A stretch of 64,000 bases of DNA from Nemertoderma westbladi (GCA_032718475.1 JAUCBJ010003381.1:1-64000); one strand, 5' to 3'. Counted from the stretch's first letter, positions 1-12,200 are shown. The notes: generated from the sequence alone by a model not told the origin. Made by a program: numbers and translations.

Positions 1-689
1 ACTTGTTGTTTTATACTGCTATTTACTGTCAGTTCTTCATAATATGGTTGATGAATTATTATATTTGGAATAACGATAAATAACCCCGCAACCCAATATT
101 CTTGATATACCGAAGGTAAGAGAGAAAGGTTACCAATAACGATTGTGACTTATGTTAAAGTGGTTTGAAGTGAATCTAATGTTATTTGATAGACCCTACA
201 TGAGTCAGCCTGTGTTCCTTTTATATGTGACTAAAATCAGTGAAGATTGGCAGATTAGTGTGCAGTATTGTGCAGCATTGTGTATGAGTGAGTCTGTTAA
301 AGAAGCAATTCCTAAAGAATGCGTCATATATGTGGATTATAATTAAGCCATATCGTTGTGAGTAGTTTAAGTCATAACTCTGTTTATGTAGATAAAGCGC
401 CACGTCCTAAAGGAACTGTTAATATTACCGAAGGTGAATAATATTGTCAGAGATTATATAATACTGTCAGTCGAATAATACATTAGGCTTACATAGCAAT
501 AAAAATTAAACCGTCGAACCCAATCTCCCGGGAATATCCAGCGGGTGAATGGTCGCGCACGGATTGGTTTCGACTAGTGTAGTGAATCAAATACTTGTCA
601 TAGACTAAAAGCAGATTTAATATCTAGAAGACATCTTAATTTGGTGGGTTAAACTGCCAAAGGTCTGAAAGCGCGAACAGTAGCCTACA
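1..689. other. AT-rich intergenic DNA, no gene seen
   Basis: Short open frames of about 60 codons occur on both strands near 150-400, but they overlap each other, have no recognisable domain and use AT-rich, non-coding-like composition. I see no exon, RNA gene or clear promoter here. Confidence 0.5.
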
Positions 690-915
690 GTTAGAAAGAT
701 GGCCATGTAAGGATTCCAAATACATTATGTAACACGATCTGAATTTCATAGCAAAATAGCTTAGAAATGAGCGTTCAAATGTTGCATTGTTTTGCATCTG
801 ATCAGGCTATTTTATTCTATTTATTCAATACACCCTATTCTAGAACATTTTGTTTATGTATGAATAGCTACATAATAGTATGATTAAAGAGTTATTGCAT
901 TGTTGCCCAGCTAGC
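690..915 (-). mobile_element. fragment of foldback element family B
   Basis: This segment matches, in part inverted, the arm and loop of the foldback element at 27,268-28,112. Shared strings include gccatg-aaggattcc, the Ctatttattctatttaat-type loop and the atgaatagctacataat segment. It is a decayed, terminally truncated copy and encodes nothing. Assignment rests on visual comparison with the better-preserved copies in this window. Confidence 0.55.
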
Positions 916-1074
916 TAGGAAAAACACCAGCTACCATAAAAAATACCTACTAAGATTATATAATTCACTAGGCACTAGGTCTACAGTACTTGGCAAGGAA
1001 GTACAGTACGACTAGAACATTTCACCAAAAACACAAAAACATTAATTATAAAAAATGGTCACACAAGCTATACT

Positions 1075-1135
1075 ACCCCCGTAATCAGCTGTTATTTGCG
1101 TGGATTGTGTCAAAAGTCCCACACAAGTCCCTATC
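1075..1135 (-). repeat. short scrap of the dispersed SINE-like family
   Basis: The motif gtaatcagctgttatttgcg recurs at about 43,213 in the same orientation and, inverted, at about 38,990 and 41,125. It marks the tail half of the tRNA-derived SINE-like repeat described at 43,190-43,465. Confidence 0.45.
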
Positions 1136-1402
1136 CGAATCTTGAATATCAAGTTATATATAAATTAATGCATTCTAAAAAGGTTCCAAAAAACTTGTGA
1201 AGATTACACAAATTTTGCTAACGGAAAGCGTTTTAACATTTGCTGGCCACCATGTTAACTATTAGTTGTTAGTAGTTGCTTTGAGAAATTCTAGAATATT
1301 GATAATAAAGACTGGAAAATACACTTTTAACAATTATTAAATACGAAATGCCAATCTATAATCAACTCTAGCCTATGAAAATTTTGGCAATCCTTAACAA
1401 TA

Positions 1403-3439
1403 ATGTTGTCTTACAAAAAAATATATTTATCTATATTATTTCTTACGACCAACATTTATTTTGGCCAAAGTCAAATTTCTGCCAAAGAATACGAGGATAT
1501 CTTAGAACCGGCATATTATGTTTGCAAACATCACGACGGACCTGGATGCGTCGGGGACGAAGAATCTATCTCTGTTTGGATCGTATGCTGCGGAATCTCC
1601 ATAGAAAATAAACGTTTGGAAATTATATTTAGTCGCAATATGGAGCAGGTTACAGACGCTGAACTTCGCGCCTTGCGACTGGGCGGAGCCAATAGCAACA
1701 GGTTCAAACAACCTTCTCTGGACTTCAACCACTTCGCCAACGACTTTGCATTTAATTATTTCCCTATTTGTTCCACGCCATGGCGAACCTTTGAGTTGCC
1801 GCAACCTCCGTGCCAGGAGGGGATTATTCGGAGCGAGCAGACCTGCGAACCGGACCCCTGTATCTGGCTGAGGATCCTCGAGAAACCGCGAAAGCCGGGA
1901 ACCCTAATTCCCCTGTGCGGTTCAGCCTTCGTATGTTCCTACCACTGCTTGTCGCACTGGCGCGATTACTTTCTCACGTCACCGACTACTATTATGAGCC
2001 AACGAGAACGCGATTCGTTGGAGTGCGTCTGGGAGGGGCTTTACGATTCACAGAGAGCCGACCTCGTCTACGCTAAAGGCAACGCCCCTTCCTACCTCCA
2101 CAGAATTGCGAATTTTCAGCTGTGCTATTTGTTCCTTGCACAGGGTATATTTATTATATTGACATCGTTTCTAAGCATATACAGTTGCTTATCAGCTCAT
2201 GGATTGCAGCGGTCCTACGCTACTCATTTTTTTATTTCTGTTTGTATTTCGGATATTTTTTCAGGGGTGATCATAGCGTTTACCTTATATTTTTCCTATC
2301 GTAGTATTGATATAAATGTAAATATTCCTACAGATGATTTGACAGGTATGTTCGCGTACTCGAAATCTGGGAATCTCTTTAATTCTACCCCGCCGTTTCA
2401 TTCCATACTTGTAACCCTAAATCTTTTCAATGAATCAACGGTTATCACTAAAGAAAACCTACGATTCCAATACAACATTATTAGGTTCTACCAAATTAAA
2501 GCGATGTTCTTATTACTGTTGCCAACAACGATAGCTAGAACTACTGTGGTTATATTCAGAGACCTGGTGCTAAGGGATGGGCGTATTCTCTTCATGGAAA
2601 GACCTAAAAAGAAATATATTTTATTTACTTATATTTTATTGACAGCATTAATAGCAATACAGACTTGTCAATATGTTATGTGTAATTTATTATTGCTTTA
2701 CGGTGACGTACTCAGAAAGTTAACTTACCTTATGAATGTGTACTATTTATTTATATTCCTTCTTATAGTGGCACCACTGTGGTGGAACGTTTATTTACTT
2801 ATATTAAAGCGATACGGGTATAAACCCGGCAAAATCTGCAAGAAGAGCTGCAAATGTTGTAAATGTAGGTGTTTGTCATGTGTAAAGAGGTCGAAAGATG
2901 CCAATGCGATGGAGAGCGAACGAATCTCACGGGGCGACGCCCTGTGCAAAAAATCAAAAAGGTCAAGTTCTATTGGCAGCGCCGCTAAGAGGATTTCGCG
3001 GATTCTCAATAGATCAAACAAACGCAGCAGTTCCGTTGGATCCAGTACATTGTATCTCAGCGCGACAGACCTGTCCAGTTTCCAAACCTACAACATTAAA
3101 TACAATAATATATTCAGGGGCATAAAGGAATGGTTTGATATAATTAGGAGAGATTATTTTCCGGAGGCTGTATATTTCATTACCGAGCCGTGTTTATGGA
3201 TTGTGTATCTGAGTGTCGAGGTATTCGCATCCCTTACTGTGCCCAAATACACCGAGATAATGGTTCGAGATATGTTCACAACAGAATATGAAAACTTGTT
3301 CAAAAAGAGTACAGAGGCCTTATATTTCGAGAACAATCTCATTTGGATACGGATGGCTATTATATTTGCCATAATGTGCAGGAGTGTAACTGTTGATGCA
3401 TTTTACCCGGGCATGAAAAAGCACATGTTTTATTGTTAA
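1403..3439 (+). CDS. orphan seven-transmembrane receptor-like protein, intronless
   Basis: One uninterrupted frame encodes 678 residues; the first in-frame ATG (acaataATG) is followed at once by a hydrophobic signal-peptide-like segment (residues 5-20). Residues about 21-238 form an ectodomain with 12 cysteines. Seven hydrophobic segments follow at about 240-264, 274-297, 357-386, 404-433, 440-468, 587-613 and 645-669. The topology is self-consistent with an outside N-terminus: both N-glycosylation sequons in the 298-356 loop (N327-S-T, N343-E-S) would be outside, while the basic loops 387-403 and 469-586 would be inside. The large 469-586 loop, where a GPCR has its third intracellular loop, has a Cys/Lys cluster (478-493) and two similar Ser-rich basic motifs, RSSSIGS (520) and RSSSVGS (541), that look like phosphorylation sites. 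I recognise no family; a GPCR role is inferred from layout only. The ectodomain-coding part is visibly GC-richer than the membrane part. The single exon contrasts with the intron-rich eIF4B gene downstream. Confidence 0.8.
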   Translation: MLSYKKIYLSILFLTTNIYFGQSQISAKEYEDILEPAYYVCKHHDGPGCVGDEESISVWIVCCGISIENKRLEIIFSRNMEQVTDAELRALRLGGANSNRFKQPSLDFNHFANDFAFNYFPICSTPWRTFELPQPPCQEGIIRSEQTCEPDPCIWLRILEKPRKPGTLIPLCGSAFVCSYHCLSHWRDYFLTSPTTIMSQRERDSLECVWEGLYDSQRADLVYAKGNAPSYLHRIANFQLCYLFLAQGIFIILTSFLSIYSCLSAHGLQRSYATHFFISVCISDIFSGVIIAFTLYFSYRSIDINVNIPTDDLTGMFAYSKSGNLFNSTPPFHSILVTLNLFNESTVITKENLRFQYNIIRFYQIKAMFLLLLPTTIARTTVVIFRDLVLRDGRILFMERPKKKYILFTYILLTALIAIQTCQYVMCNLLLLYGDVLRKLTYLMNVYYLFIFLLIVAPLWWNVYLLILKRYGYKPGKICKKSCKCCKCRCLSCVKRSKDANAMESERISRGDALCKKSKRSSSIGSAAKRISRILNRSNKRSSSVGSSTLYLSATDLSSFQTYNIKYNNIFRGIKEWFDIIRRDYFPEAVYFITEPCLWIVYLSVEVFASLTVPKYTEIMVRDMFTTEYENLFKKSTEALYFENNLIWIRMAIIFAIMCRSVTVDAFYPGMKKHMFYC

Positions 3440-3552
3440 TATCGTTATAATTTAATCAGCAATTGAGTAGACTTTCCTGTTTCGTATTTATAAAAACTCA
3501 TCTTTTCAGATTTAGGCCTACTTCCAGTCATTTAATTATATTAAACCCGAGA

Positions 3553-3589
3553 GGGGGGGGTGGGGGGGGGGGGGGGGGGGGGGGGGGGG
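3553..3589 (+). repeat. long poly-G run
   Basis: Thirty-six G in 37 positions, broken only by a T at 3,561. It is the longest of more than ten G or C homopolymers in the window and could form a G-quadruplex; its exact length is the kind of thing assemblies get wrong. Confidence 0.9.
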
Positions 3590-3751
3590 TATAACCCAAA
3601 CCTGGATTTTTTGTTAGATTTCGGAAACAAACGGAGTTGAAAATCGGTATTCTGTCATTTCTGGGGTTGCAGCTTTGCACTTCCACTTCAAATAACAAGA
3701 AGTTAGCGTTTCAGTGGGGAGGTATATTTACTTCCCTTAGAAATGATGTTA

Positions 3752-4460
3752 CGGTTACCTGGGATCATGAAACCGGAAGTGTAAGGGAAAGGCATTGATT
3801 GGGCAGCCTTGAATGGGCTTTCCAGGATTTGGAAGTGACACAGAATTAATCGGAAACTTAAGGTCCGATTATTTAGAGCATCAGTAGTTCCAGTACTCCT
3901 CTATGGGAGTCCATGCTGGGCTCTAACTGCTGAGGACACCAACTCTCTGGATGGCACATTCACAAGAATGCTACGCCGTTTTCACTGTGTCAAGTTCAAT
4001 GCACACATCTCCAACCAGACACTATATAACATTGGAGGTGTCTCATTGGTTCCCCCAAGCTTGACACTAGAACAAAGCCGCCTCCGCTTTGCAAGACATT
4101 GTTTTCGCCGTGAGGACCAGCCTGTGCACAATTTGTGCATTGGCAGCCCCGTGGAGAAAATAGGCATGGTGGCAGCCCATGATTTTTGTGAGATGCCTTC
4201 TAAAGGACATTGATCTTGAAGGCGGATAATCTCGCGAAAGTCATGGGGGATAGGAGTTGTGGCGGTGCAATTTTGTTGATAAGCCGGCATAGCATTCTTA
4301 AATGCAGGCCGCGTTTGGAGCCTGCCAATTGTGGATTGCATGGTGGTGACAAAAACATTTTTGATAAGCCAGCAAAGCCTCTTAATGTGGAGATTCAATG
4401 CAGCAGGCCGATGTTAGTATTAGTAAAGTTATTAGTATTAGTATTAGTTAAATTTTATTC
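3752..4460 (+). pseudogene. LINE (non-LTR retrotransposon) 3' fragment
   Basis: Broken reading frames encode the C-terminal part of a LINE reverse transcriptase. The order is a GSWI-like segment near 3,755, an RLFRA..VLLYGS..WALT block near 3,865-3,935, TFTRMLRR near 3,957, the NAHISNQTLYNIGGVS block near 3,998 and a RFARHCFRREDQP block near 4,085. A more intact copy lies inverted at 49,537-50,380 and shows this one has frameshifts and stops. The end near 4,410-4,460 carries short ttagtatta repeats, like the simple-repeat tails of some LINE families. The clade (CR1, L2 or RTE-like) cannot be fixed here. Confidence 0.8.
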
Positions 4461-5322
4461 TTAAATTGTTACTTTTTCGCTTGGATATACTCCAAACTCG
4501 GGAGAAAATGGAGTACTTTTTTCCATTGGGAAATAAAGTAACCAGTAGGATTGCATTGATTTTACTTTTTTCCCGGCGTAAAATGTAAAGTAAAATATTT
4601 TTGGTGGAATTTCTTCAAATTGTATTACATGTGTTGAAAGAGCATCGACGTAGAAAAGGTTTGAAAGTAATTTTAGCAAAATCTATTCAAACACTGAAAA
4701 GTTATTGCAACTTTAGAGTCTACAAGGCGAACTCCAAAACGGAACTCAATATCCAATATTGGTTTATGTAGTTAAGCGGCGCTCTAGTTACGTAATAAAT
4801 ATTCTAGAACACTAAATTCATTTACAGCATCAGGAGTTGAAGAGTACAATAATTTGAATAGCAGTAACTATGGAAGCAATATAGTAAAATACTACAGTTC
4901 AATATTATTTTGTCACACACTATATCGTTCTATATTTTATTAAAGAATGGAGCAACAAATAAGTACCGGTACCTATTTAAGAATAAAATTACATGGGAAA
5001 AACGTAGAACATTTGTTGTAATTATATATAGATAAATTATTGTAACACAATATCGCTCTATATTATTTAAATAAATAAGCAACAAAATAAGTACCAATTT
5101 AAGAATAAAATATTAGATGAGAAAAAAACTTAAAACATACCGGTATTTTTTCAATATTCTCTCGACCCTTTATTAACCTCGCTGGCGTTCGGTAAATAAA
5201 ATGCCTCGAGAATAGTGAAAAAAAAGTTATATTTGTTTCCCATGTAAAAAATAATTTATTATTGCTGTCGTAGGCCTAGATGAAAGTCGTTGTCGAGTTT
5301 GTCCAACACATAAACTAAACTA
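4461..5322. other. AT-rich spacer with a small local duplication
   Basis: No gene seen. Segments at about 4,914-5,010 and 5,041-5,140 are diverged direct copies (cacactatatcgttctatatt versus cacaatatcgctctatatt, both followed by aataagtacc and aagaataaaat). Near 5,163-5,225 lies a copy of a dispersed repeat (ttaacctcgctggcgttcgg) that recurs at about 41,400-41,455. Confidence 0.5.
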
Positions 5323-6104
5323 TCAGCACAGTGATCCAGTGTGGTGCACCTTGTAGGACATCTCAACATGCCAGATTCTCCATTGCAATAATGATCGCAA
5401 ATTTATCTTACTGTCAATACAAGCTGGTTTCTCTACACTGTAAAAATGTCGTTCAGATACAAAATGTTTCGTTTTCCAAGTTTTACATGGATCCGGATTT
5501 GCGTAAATAGTGGCGATTCCATAGCTCCTTGATGAGTCTAGTTTTCGTTGGAGAAAATCCATATATACGTATCGTGTTACTTCAATGTGTAATCGATTGG
5601 ACGTCTCTATAACTCCAAGGACGTCCAGCTGTGAGAAGTGGTTCATCCAGTATTGCATTCCAAGTTGAGGGAACTTACTCCACCAAGATTCCACTCGCTG
5701 ATTTGGTGAGCTCTTACCATACTGTATATACTGCGCCTGATAAAGCCCGCGAATCATTTTGAAATGCTCTGAAATGTTAAGGTGATGATATCGTTGTATC
5801 ACCTCAACATTGACATCATCGACCTTATGAGGTAAGGCAATCCATTGAGATCATTATTGGCACTGAGGAATATTGTCCAATTACATAAGGATCGTTATTC
5901 GAAGGTTCTCACTTCAACCAAACCACTTTTCGACTGTATCCATCCACACAAGCGTAGAATGTAAACCCCCATAATGTTTCAGTTTATTTCAAGTCGACGG
6001 CCAACAGTTTTGGTAGATAATTCATTTCGGTGATCATGGAACAATTGCTTCGAGATTTCTGAGTGTGTATAAAAGTACTCAATTAAAGCTCCTTCTAAGT
6101 CCAT
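5323..6104 (-). pseudogene. broken integrase-core transposon protein
   Basis: On the minus strand from a candidate ATG at 6,104, a frame starting MDLEGALIEYF resembles the DNA-binding start of the rve-like integrase-core proteins common as transposon genes in aquatic animals. Further on, an ACVDGYSRKVVW segment near 5,945 and an NNDPYVIGQY segment near 5,885 match the catalytic-core region, but with in-frame stops between them. The C-terminal 159 codons (5,802-5,323) are open and contain YGKSSPNQRVESWW and QYWMNHF, features of the same family. I conclude this is a decayed copy of one gene. The family is recalled from general knowledge, not from a search; the terminal repeats of the parent element were not found. 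Confidence 0.7.
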
Positions 6105-6278
6105 GTTTGTCACAATTTTAATTACGTTTTCAAGCAGCCATTTTTGAATTATTGGCAAATAAACTCATGGTAAAACCCCACACTACGCGTAACTTAATTG
6201 TTTTTTGAATCTATTATCTCAGAATTTAATATATTATGCGCAATCACGCCGCATGATGGCGCAAGTCTCATTATATTC

Positions 6279-6287
6279 AAGATGGCG
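6279..6287 (+). promoter_or_regulatory. YY1-like motif overlapping the eIF4B start codon
   Basis: AAGATGGCG matches the core of the YY1 consensus found around the start codon of many animal housekeeping genes, with the ATG of the motif being the initiation codon at 6,282. A second GATGGCG lies 25-26 bp upstream. Upstream ATGs at 6,253 and 6,256 are out of frame with the main frame, so transcription probably starts close to or after them. Confidence 0.5.
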
Positions 6288-6294
6288 TCCTCAG
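6282..6294 (+). CDS. EIF4B: eIF4B-like coding exon 1
   Basis: ATG GCG TCC TCA G, then the donor gttagt. The single leftover G joins GG at the start of the next exon to make a glycine codon, giving MASSGKKGK. The short first coding exon fits eIF4B, whose N-terminus is likewise a brief Met-Ala-Ser start before a Lys-rich KKGK segment. Confidence 0.7.
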
Positions 6295-9200
6295 GTTAGT
6301 TCGAAATTGTGGTATCAAAAGCAGCTGAGCTGGACTGCCTACAGCCTACCGGTACCGGCACTGGGTTAAGCAGCGTGCATATAGCCTAGCCTACCGCGTG
6401 GTTCCGGCTGACCGGTGCGGTTCTATAGAATGGAGTTAACTTGCCGCCTCTGGCTCAGCTCTAGTCTAGCCAGCTAGCTGACTACTACAGTACTAGGTAC
6501 CGTAGCAGACTCTGCTGCTCTGAGACTAGCTGACCAGTTCTGGTACCGTACTGCCGTACCTAGTTCTGCAGTTCTGTCTGTCTGTAACTGCTGAACTGTC
6601 TCACTGTGCACTGCCAGGCTGCAAATGGAGTGCAAAAATCGCAACGCGTTGTGCGCGGAATTGACTGATTGAAATAAAAGTGCGCGGAATTGTGTGAAAA
6701 ACTAAAAACACCAAAAGTGCGCGGTAATCTGTGCAAAATATTAAGAGTCATAAAAAAAGTTATAAAGCAGTAAAGTGTGTGCAAAACTGCAATTTAATGA
6801 GAAAAATACGGTAGGCCTTATTACCTACGGCATACGGTAGCCATAAAAAATTTCACTCGCTTCGCTCTCGTTTCTTTTCCATTTTGCATTGTTAAAATAA
6901 AAAAATTTCGCTCGCTTCGCTCGCGTTTTTTTTTTTCATTTTAGGTCTCCCACCCGATCTATACCGGTACCTACCGGTATATAAAAAACTAAAAATGTCA
7001 CTTGCTTCGCTCGCGTTTTGTTTTCATTTTGCATTGCTTTGGCCCCTAAATTAACTTTTTTATTTCTTTACGTTACCGGTACCGGCTGACCGGTAATAAA
7101 TAATAATTTTCTTGATTGATTTATTTATTTTTGTGTTACCGGTAGCGTGAATTTAATTGTTTTCAGCTTGGGGTGCGCGTTTTTTCGGTCCATGTGCGGT
7201 ATATTGCCAGATATTGCGCGGCTGAAAAATTGTGCGCCGGCGTTGTGCGCGGGCCTCGGCGGGCGTTGTGCGCGGTTCAGTGGTGGTTTGCAGCCTGGTC
7301 TCACTGTAGCAGTGTAGTTCAGTCTGTCAGTAGTTCTGTAGTTATATAGTTAGACAAGCTAAACCAGTAAACTGAAGTCACTACTGGACTACGGTACCGG
7401 TAGTGCCCTGTCGCTGTCACAGTGTCACGCTGTCAGTCTGTCTGGGTCTGCCGGTTACTCTGTTAGCAGGTTAGTACTGTAGGCCTAGTAGGCCTACAGT
7501 AGTAACTGAGTAAAGGAGCAGGTTACGTTCAGTTTACGTTACAGACTATCAGACATCAGAGGCGAGTTGAACTGTCAGAGTGGAACCAAAACAATGCAGC
7601 AATGGGTCGTATTCTCGTATTACTTTGGGGACCGACTTTTTCAACCGTTTCTAATTGATATTGTTATTTCTAATTGTTATTATATTGTTAATTATCGTCA
7701 AAAATTGAAAAAACCTACTTTTTCACTAAATTTTCAAAAGTAGGTGATCTTAAAACCTACCGGTACCTAGGTGCTAAAGAAAAACCTATTTTGCCTGCTC
7801 TGTAGAATTAGGTACGGTACTCTTAAATATATAAATTAAACTGCAATACTGTTTCCTATTTCAATACTGAAATAGGTGTGTACGAAACCATTTTTTTTTA
7901 CAGTTTGAGCTTGAGGTCATTATTCAATTATTGACATGCAGCCATAAGGCTGTAAGTAGTAAGGTACCAATGGGGGTTCTCTGTCAATAGGCGCCTGTAG
8001 ATTTTGTACCCTTACGTTTTTATTTTGCCGTAAACTCAAACCTTGTGTAAACTGTATTCCTTTAGCGGTTACAGGTTTAAGCCTACCCTCCCGGTAGAAC
8101 AATTTCAGTTTACCCGAAGCTTACATCATAAATCTATTAGGCCTACATGCACGCACATTGTACATTTTGTGTAGATTTGGTTTTCCGAAATTTACTTACG
8201 TTCTTATGTTGCAGGGAAGAAGGGCAAATCGAAGCCCACAAAAGTTCATCTTTCGGAGTTTGTAGGTGAGGCAAATTATGTCGTTAAATCGAAATCACAG
8301 ACGGATTGGGCTGACGAGGTTGAGGAAGAGGAGCAGCTGTCAATGTGTAAGTTAATTTTATGTCCGTGTACACCATACAAACATTAATGATCAGATCACA
8401 TTGCTCACTTAATCTCAGTCTTCCAATATGATTTTTAGAATAACTGAATAGGCCTAAGCAGTTAAGTGACGTGCAAATTACTTGTATTAAGTTTTGCTTA
8501 TGTTTGTTTCTACGCCCATATACTCTAACAAACTACTAGCAACTACATACTAAATGTGTACAGTATTTACTGTAATTTGGTCGTATATGGATGGATTTAT
8601 CCATAGCGCATTGACTAGGCCTATCATGGTTTGGTCTTTAAAGGACATAATGGGAATTACTTTCAATGTCTTTTACTAATGATTTAATTTAATTAAGAAC
8701 ACATTCCATCTTACGTACGTTCATAATACGTATATACCGCATGCCTAATGAATACGGTATCATAAAAGTGGTACCGGTATATAAATTATGACGTTATCTG
8801 AATAGCATTAGCGCAACACGCCTTCTCTTGTGTTGTTTTTCACGTGCGAATTAGACCGAATACTGAGACCTTTAATTATGACTGTTCAAACTAGTGTGAA
8901 AATTCCGATTATACTTTTGCAAACGAGACCAGACGAAGTATTAATCACTTTACTATTATTTTTACTACAGTTAGCAGGTCGAAGAAGGTTGATTTAGCTA
9001 CACTTCCGACTGCCCCTAAAGCATCTCGTGGATGTTCTTTCAACCCCGATGATCTCCCCAAACAGCCTCCCTACAAGGTCCACATAAAGAACCTCCCATA
9101 TGAAGCAGAGGAGCCCATGATCATTGATTTCTTTAAAGGACTCACCGTTAGTTTTAATATCTATATTATTATGTTTATATTAAACTTATACTTGTTGCCA

Positions 9201-12200
9201 AGCAATAGTAAGAGTAACCCCTTTATATTGTTACCGGTATGTGCAGTAAGTTGAATAGTTGGAGTAGTTGGTTTGCCGCATGGCTTTGCTTCCATGGAGG
9301 TGATCTGGCAGGAATTCTGCTAAGCCCATTTGCACTTCAGACCCTAAACAACATCTCATCTATAAATTCCAGGGTCATGATTGCAACATTTGCAGGGATT
9401 CCCAAGACAACAGTAATATGGAAAATCGGAAAGACCGGAAGGATCCCCCCCCCCCCCCCCCCCCCCACTCCCAATAAAACGACAACACTCACCACCACCC
9501 AATCCTCTCAGAAATATGCAGCATTAATACAAATATATTGTTAGAGTGTGAGGGGGGGGGGGGGGGGGGCTACTTTTTCAAAATTTGATATATATTCTGT
9601 CTATCATCTATCATCTTTCATCTATCATTTCAGAATTTAATAATAATCTAAATTCTGAAAACGACTTTTATCAAGAATTATTTTAGTTCTGAGTTATCGA
9701 TGTCTGACCGCCTTACGGTCTGTCCATTTAAATTATAAGGCATTCAGGCCGACAGACTAGATTCTATCAGACATTGAAACTGACTGGAAATTAAATCACC
9801 GAACACGTAAACCCCCGTAATTAAAATTTTAACTCGGTGGTTTTCTTCCTTCGAGCCAACCATTGTTTCTAACCCGGTGGTTTTCTTCCTTCGAGCCAAC
9901 CATTGTTTCTAACCCTGTGGTTTTCTTCCTTCGAGCCAACCATTGTTTCTAACCCGGTGGTTTTCTTCCTTCGAGCCAACCATTGTTTCTAACCCTGTGG
10001 TTTTCTTCCTTCGAGCCAACCATTGTTTCTAACCCTGTGGTTTTCTTCCTTCGAGCCAACCATTGTTTCTAACCCTGTGGTTTTCTTCCTTCGAGCCAAC
10101 CATTGTTTCTAACCCGGTGGTTTTCTTCCTTCGAGCCAACCATTGTTTCTAACCCTGTGGTTTTCTTCCTTCGAGCCAACCATTGTTTCTAACCCGGTGG
10201 TTTTCTTCCTTCGAGCCAACCATTGTTTCTAACCCTGTGGTTTTCTTCCTTCGAGCCAACCATTGTTTCTAACCCTGTGGTTTTCTTCCTTCGAGCCAAC
10301 CATTGTTTCTAACTCAGTGGTTTTCTTCCTTCGAGCCAACCATTGTTTCTAACCCTGTGGTTTTCTTCCTTCGAGCCAACCATTGTTTCTAACCCGGTGG
10401 TTTTCTTCCTTCGAGCCAACCATTGTTTCTAACCCGGTGGTTTTCTTCCTTCGAGCCAACCATTGTTTCTAACCCGGTGGTTTTCTTCCTTCGAGCCAAC
10501 CATTGTTTCTAACCCGGTGGTTTTCTTCCTTCGAGCCAACCATTGTTTCTAACCCGGTGGTTTTCTTCCTTCGAGCCAACCATTGTTTCTAACCCTGTGG
10601 TTTTCTTCCTTCGAGCCAACCATTGTTTCTAACCCGGTGGTTTTCTTCCTTCGAGCCAACCATTGTTTCTAACCCGGTGGTTTTCTTCCTTCGAGCCAAC
10701 CATTGTTTCTAACCCTGTGGTTTTCTTCCTTCGAGCCAACCATTGTTTCTAACCCTGTGGTTTTCTTCCTTCGAGCCAACCATTGTTTCTAACCCTGTGG
10801 TTTTCTTCCTTCGAGCCAACCATTGTTTCTAACCCTGTGGTTTTCTTCCTTCGAGCCAACCATTGTTTCTAACCCTGTGGTTTTCTTCCTTCGAGCCAAC
10901 CATTGTTTCTAACCCTGTGGTTTTCTTCCTTCGAGCCAACCATTGTTTCTAACCCTGTGGTTTTCTTCCTTCGAGCCAACCATTGTTTCTAACCCGGTGG
11001 TTTTCTTCCTTCGAGCCAACCATTGTTTCTAACCCGGTGGTTTTCTTCCTTCGAGCCAACCATTGTTTCTAACCCTGTGGTTTTCTTCCTTCGAGCCAAC
11101 CATTGTTTCTAACCCGGTGGTTTTCTTCCTTCGAGCCAACCATTGTTTCTAACCCTGTGGTTTTCTTCCTTCGAGCCAACCATTGTTTCTAACCCGGTGG
11201 TTTTCTTCCTTCGAGCCAACCATTGTTTCTAACCCGGTGGTTTTCTTCCTTCGAGCCAACCATTGTTTCTAACCCGGTGGTTTTCTTCCTTCGAGCCAAC
11301 CATTGTTTCTAACCCGGTGGTTTTCTTCCTTCGAGCCAACCATTGTTTCTAACCCGGTGGTTTTCTTCCTTCGAGCCAACCATTGTTTCTAACCCGGTGG
11401 TTTTCTTCCTTCGAGCCAACCATTGTTTCTAACTCAGTGGTTTTCTTCCTTCGAGCCAACCATTGTTTCTAACCCGGTGGTTTTCTTCCTTCGAGCCAAC
11501 CATTGTTTCTAACCCGGTGGTTTTCTTCCTTCGAGCCAACCATTGTTTCTAACCCTGTGGTTTTCTTCCTTCGAGCCAACCATTGTTTCTAACTCAGTGG
11601 TTTTCTTCCTTCGAGCCAACCATTGTTTCTAACCCTGTGGTTTTCTTCCTTCGAGCCAACCATTGTTTCTAACTCAGTGGTTTTCTTCCTTCGAGCCAAC
11701 CATTGTTTCTAACCCTGTGGTTTTCTTCCTTCGAGCCAACCATTGTTTCTAACTCAGTGGTTTTCTTCCTTCGAGCCAACCATTGTTTCTAACTCAGTGG
11801 TTTTCTTCCTTCGAGCCAACCATTGTTTCTAACCCGGTGGTTTTCTTCCTTCGAGCCAACCATTGTTTCTAACCCTGTGGTTTTCTTCCTTCGAGCCAAC
11901 CATTGTTTCTAACCCGGTGGTTTTCTTCCTTCGAGCCAACCATTGTTTCTAACCCGGTGGTTTTCTTCCTTCGAGCCAACCATTGTTTCTAACCCTGTGG
12001 TTTTCTTCCTTCGAGCCAACCATTGTTTCTAACTCAGTGGTTTTCTTCCTTCGAGCCAACCATTGTTTCTAACCCGGTGGTTTTCTTCCTTCGAGCCAAC
12101 CATTGTTTCTAACCCTGTGGTTTTCTTCCTTCGAGCCAACCATTGTTTCTAACCCGGTGGTTTTCTTCCTTCGAGCCAACCATTGTTTCTAACCCTGTGG

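Noticed and set aside
6840-7025. cgctcgcttcgctcgcg motifs as regulatory sites
   Set aside because: The same string appears at several scattered repeat-rich places (for example about 16,850), so it is part of dispersed repeats.
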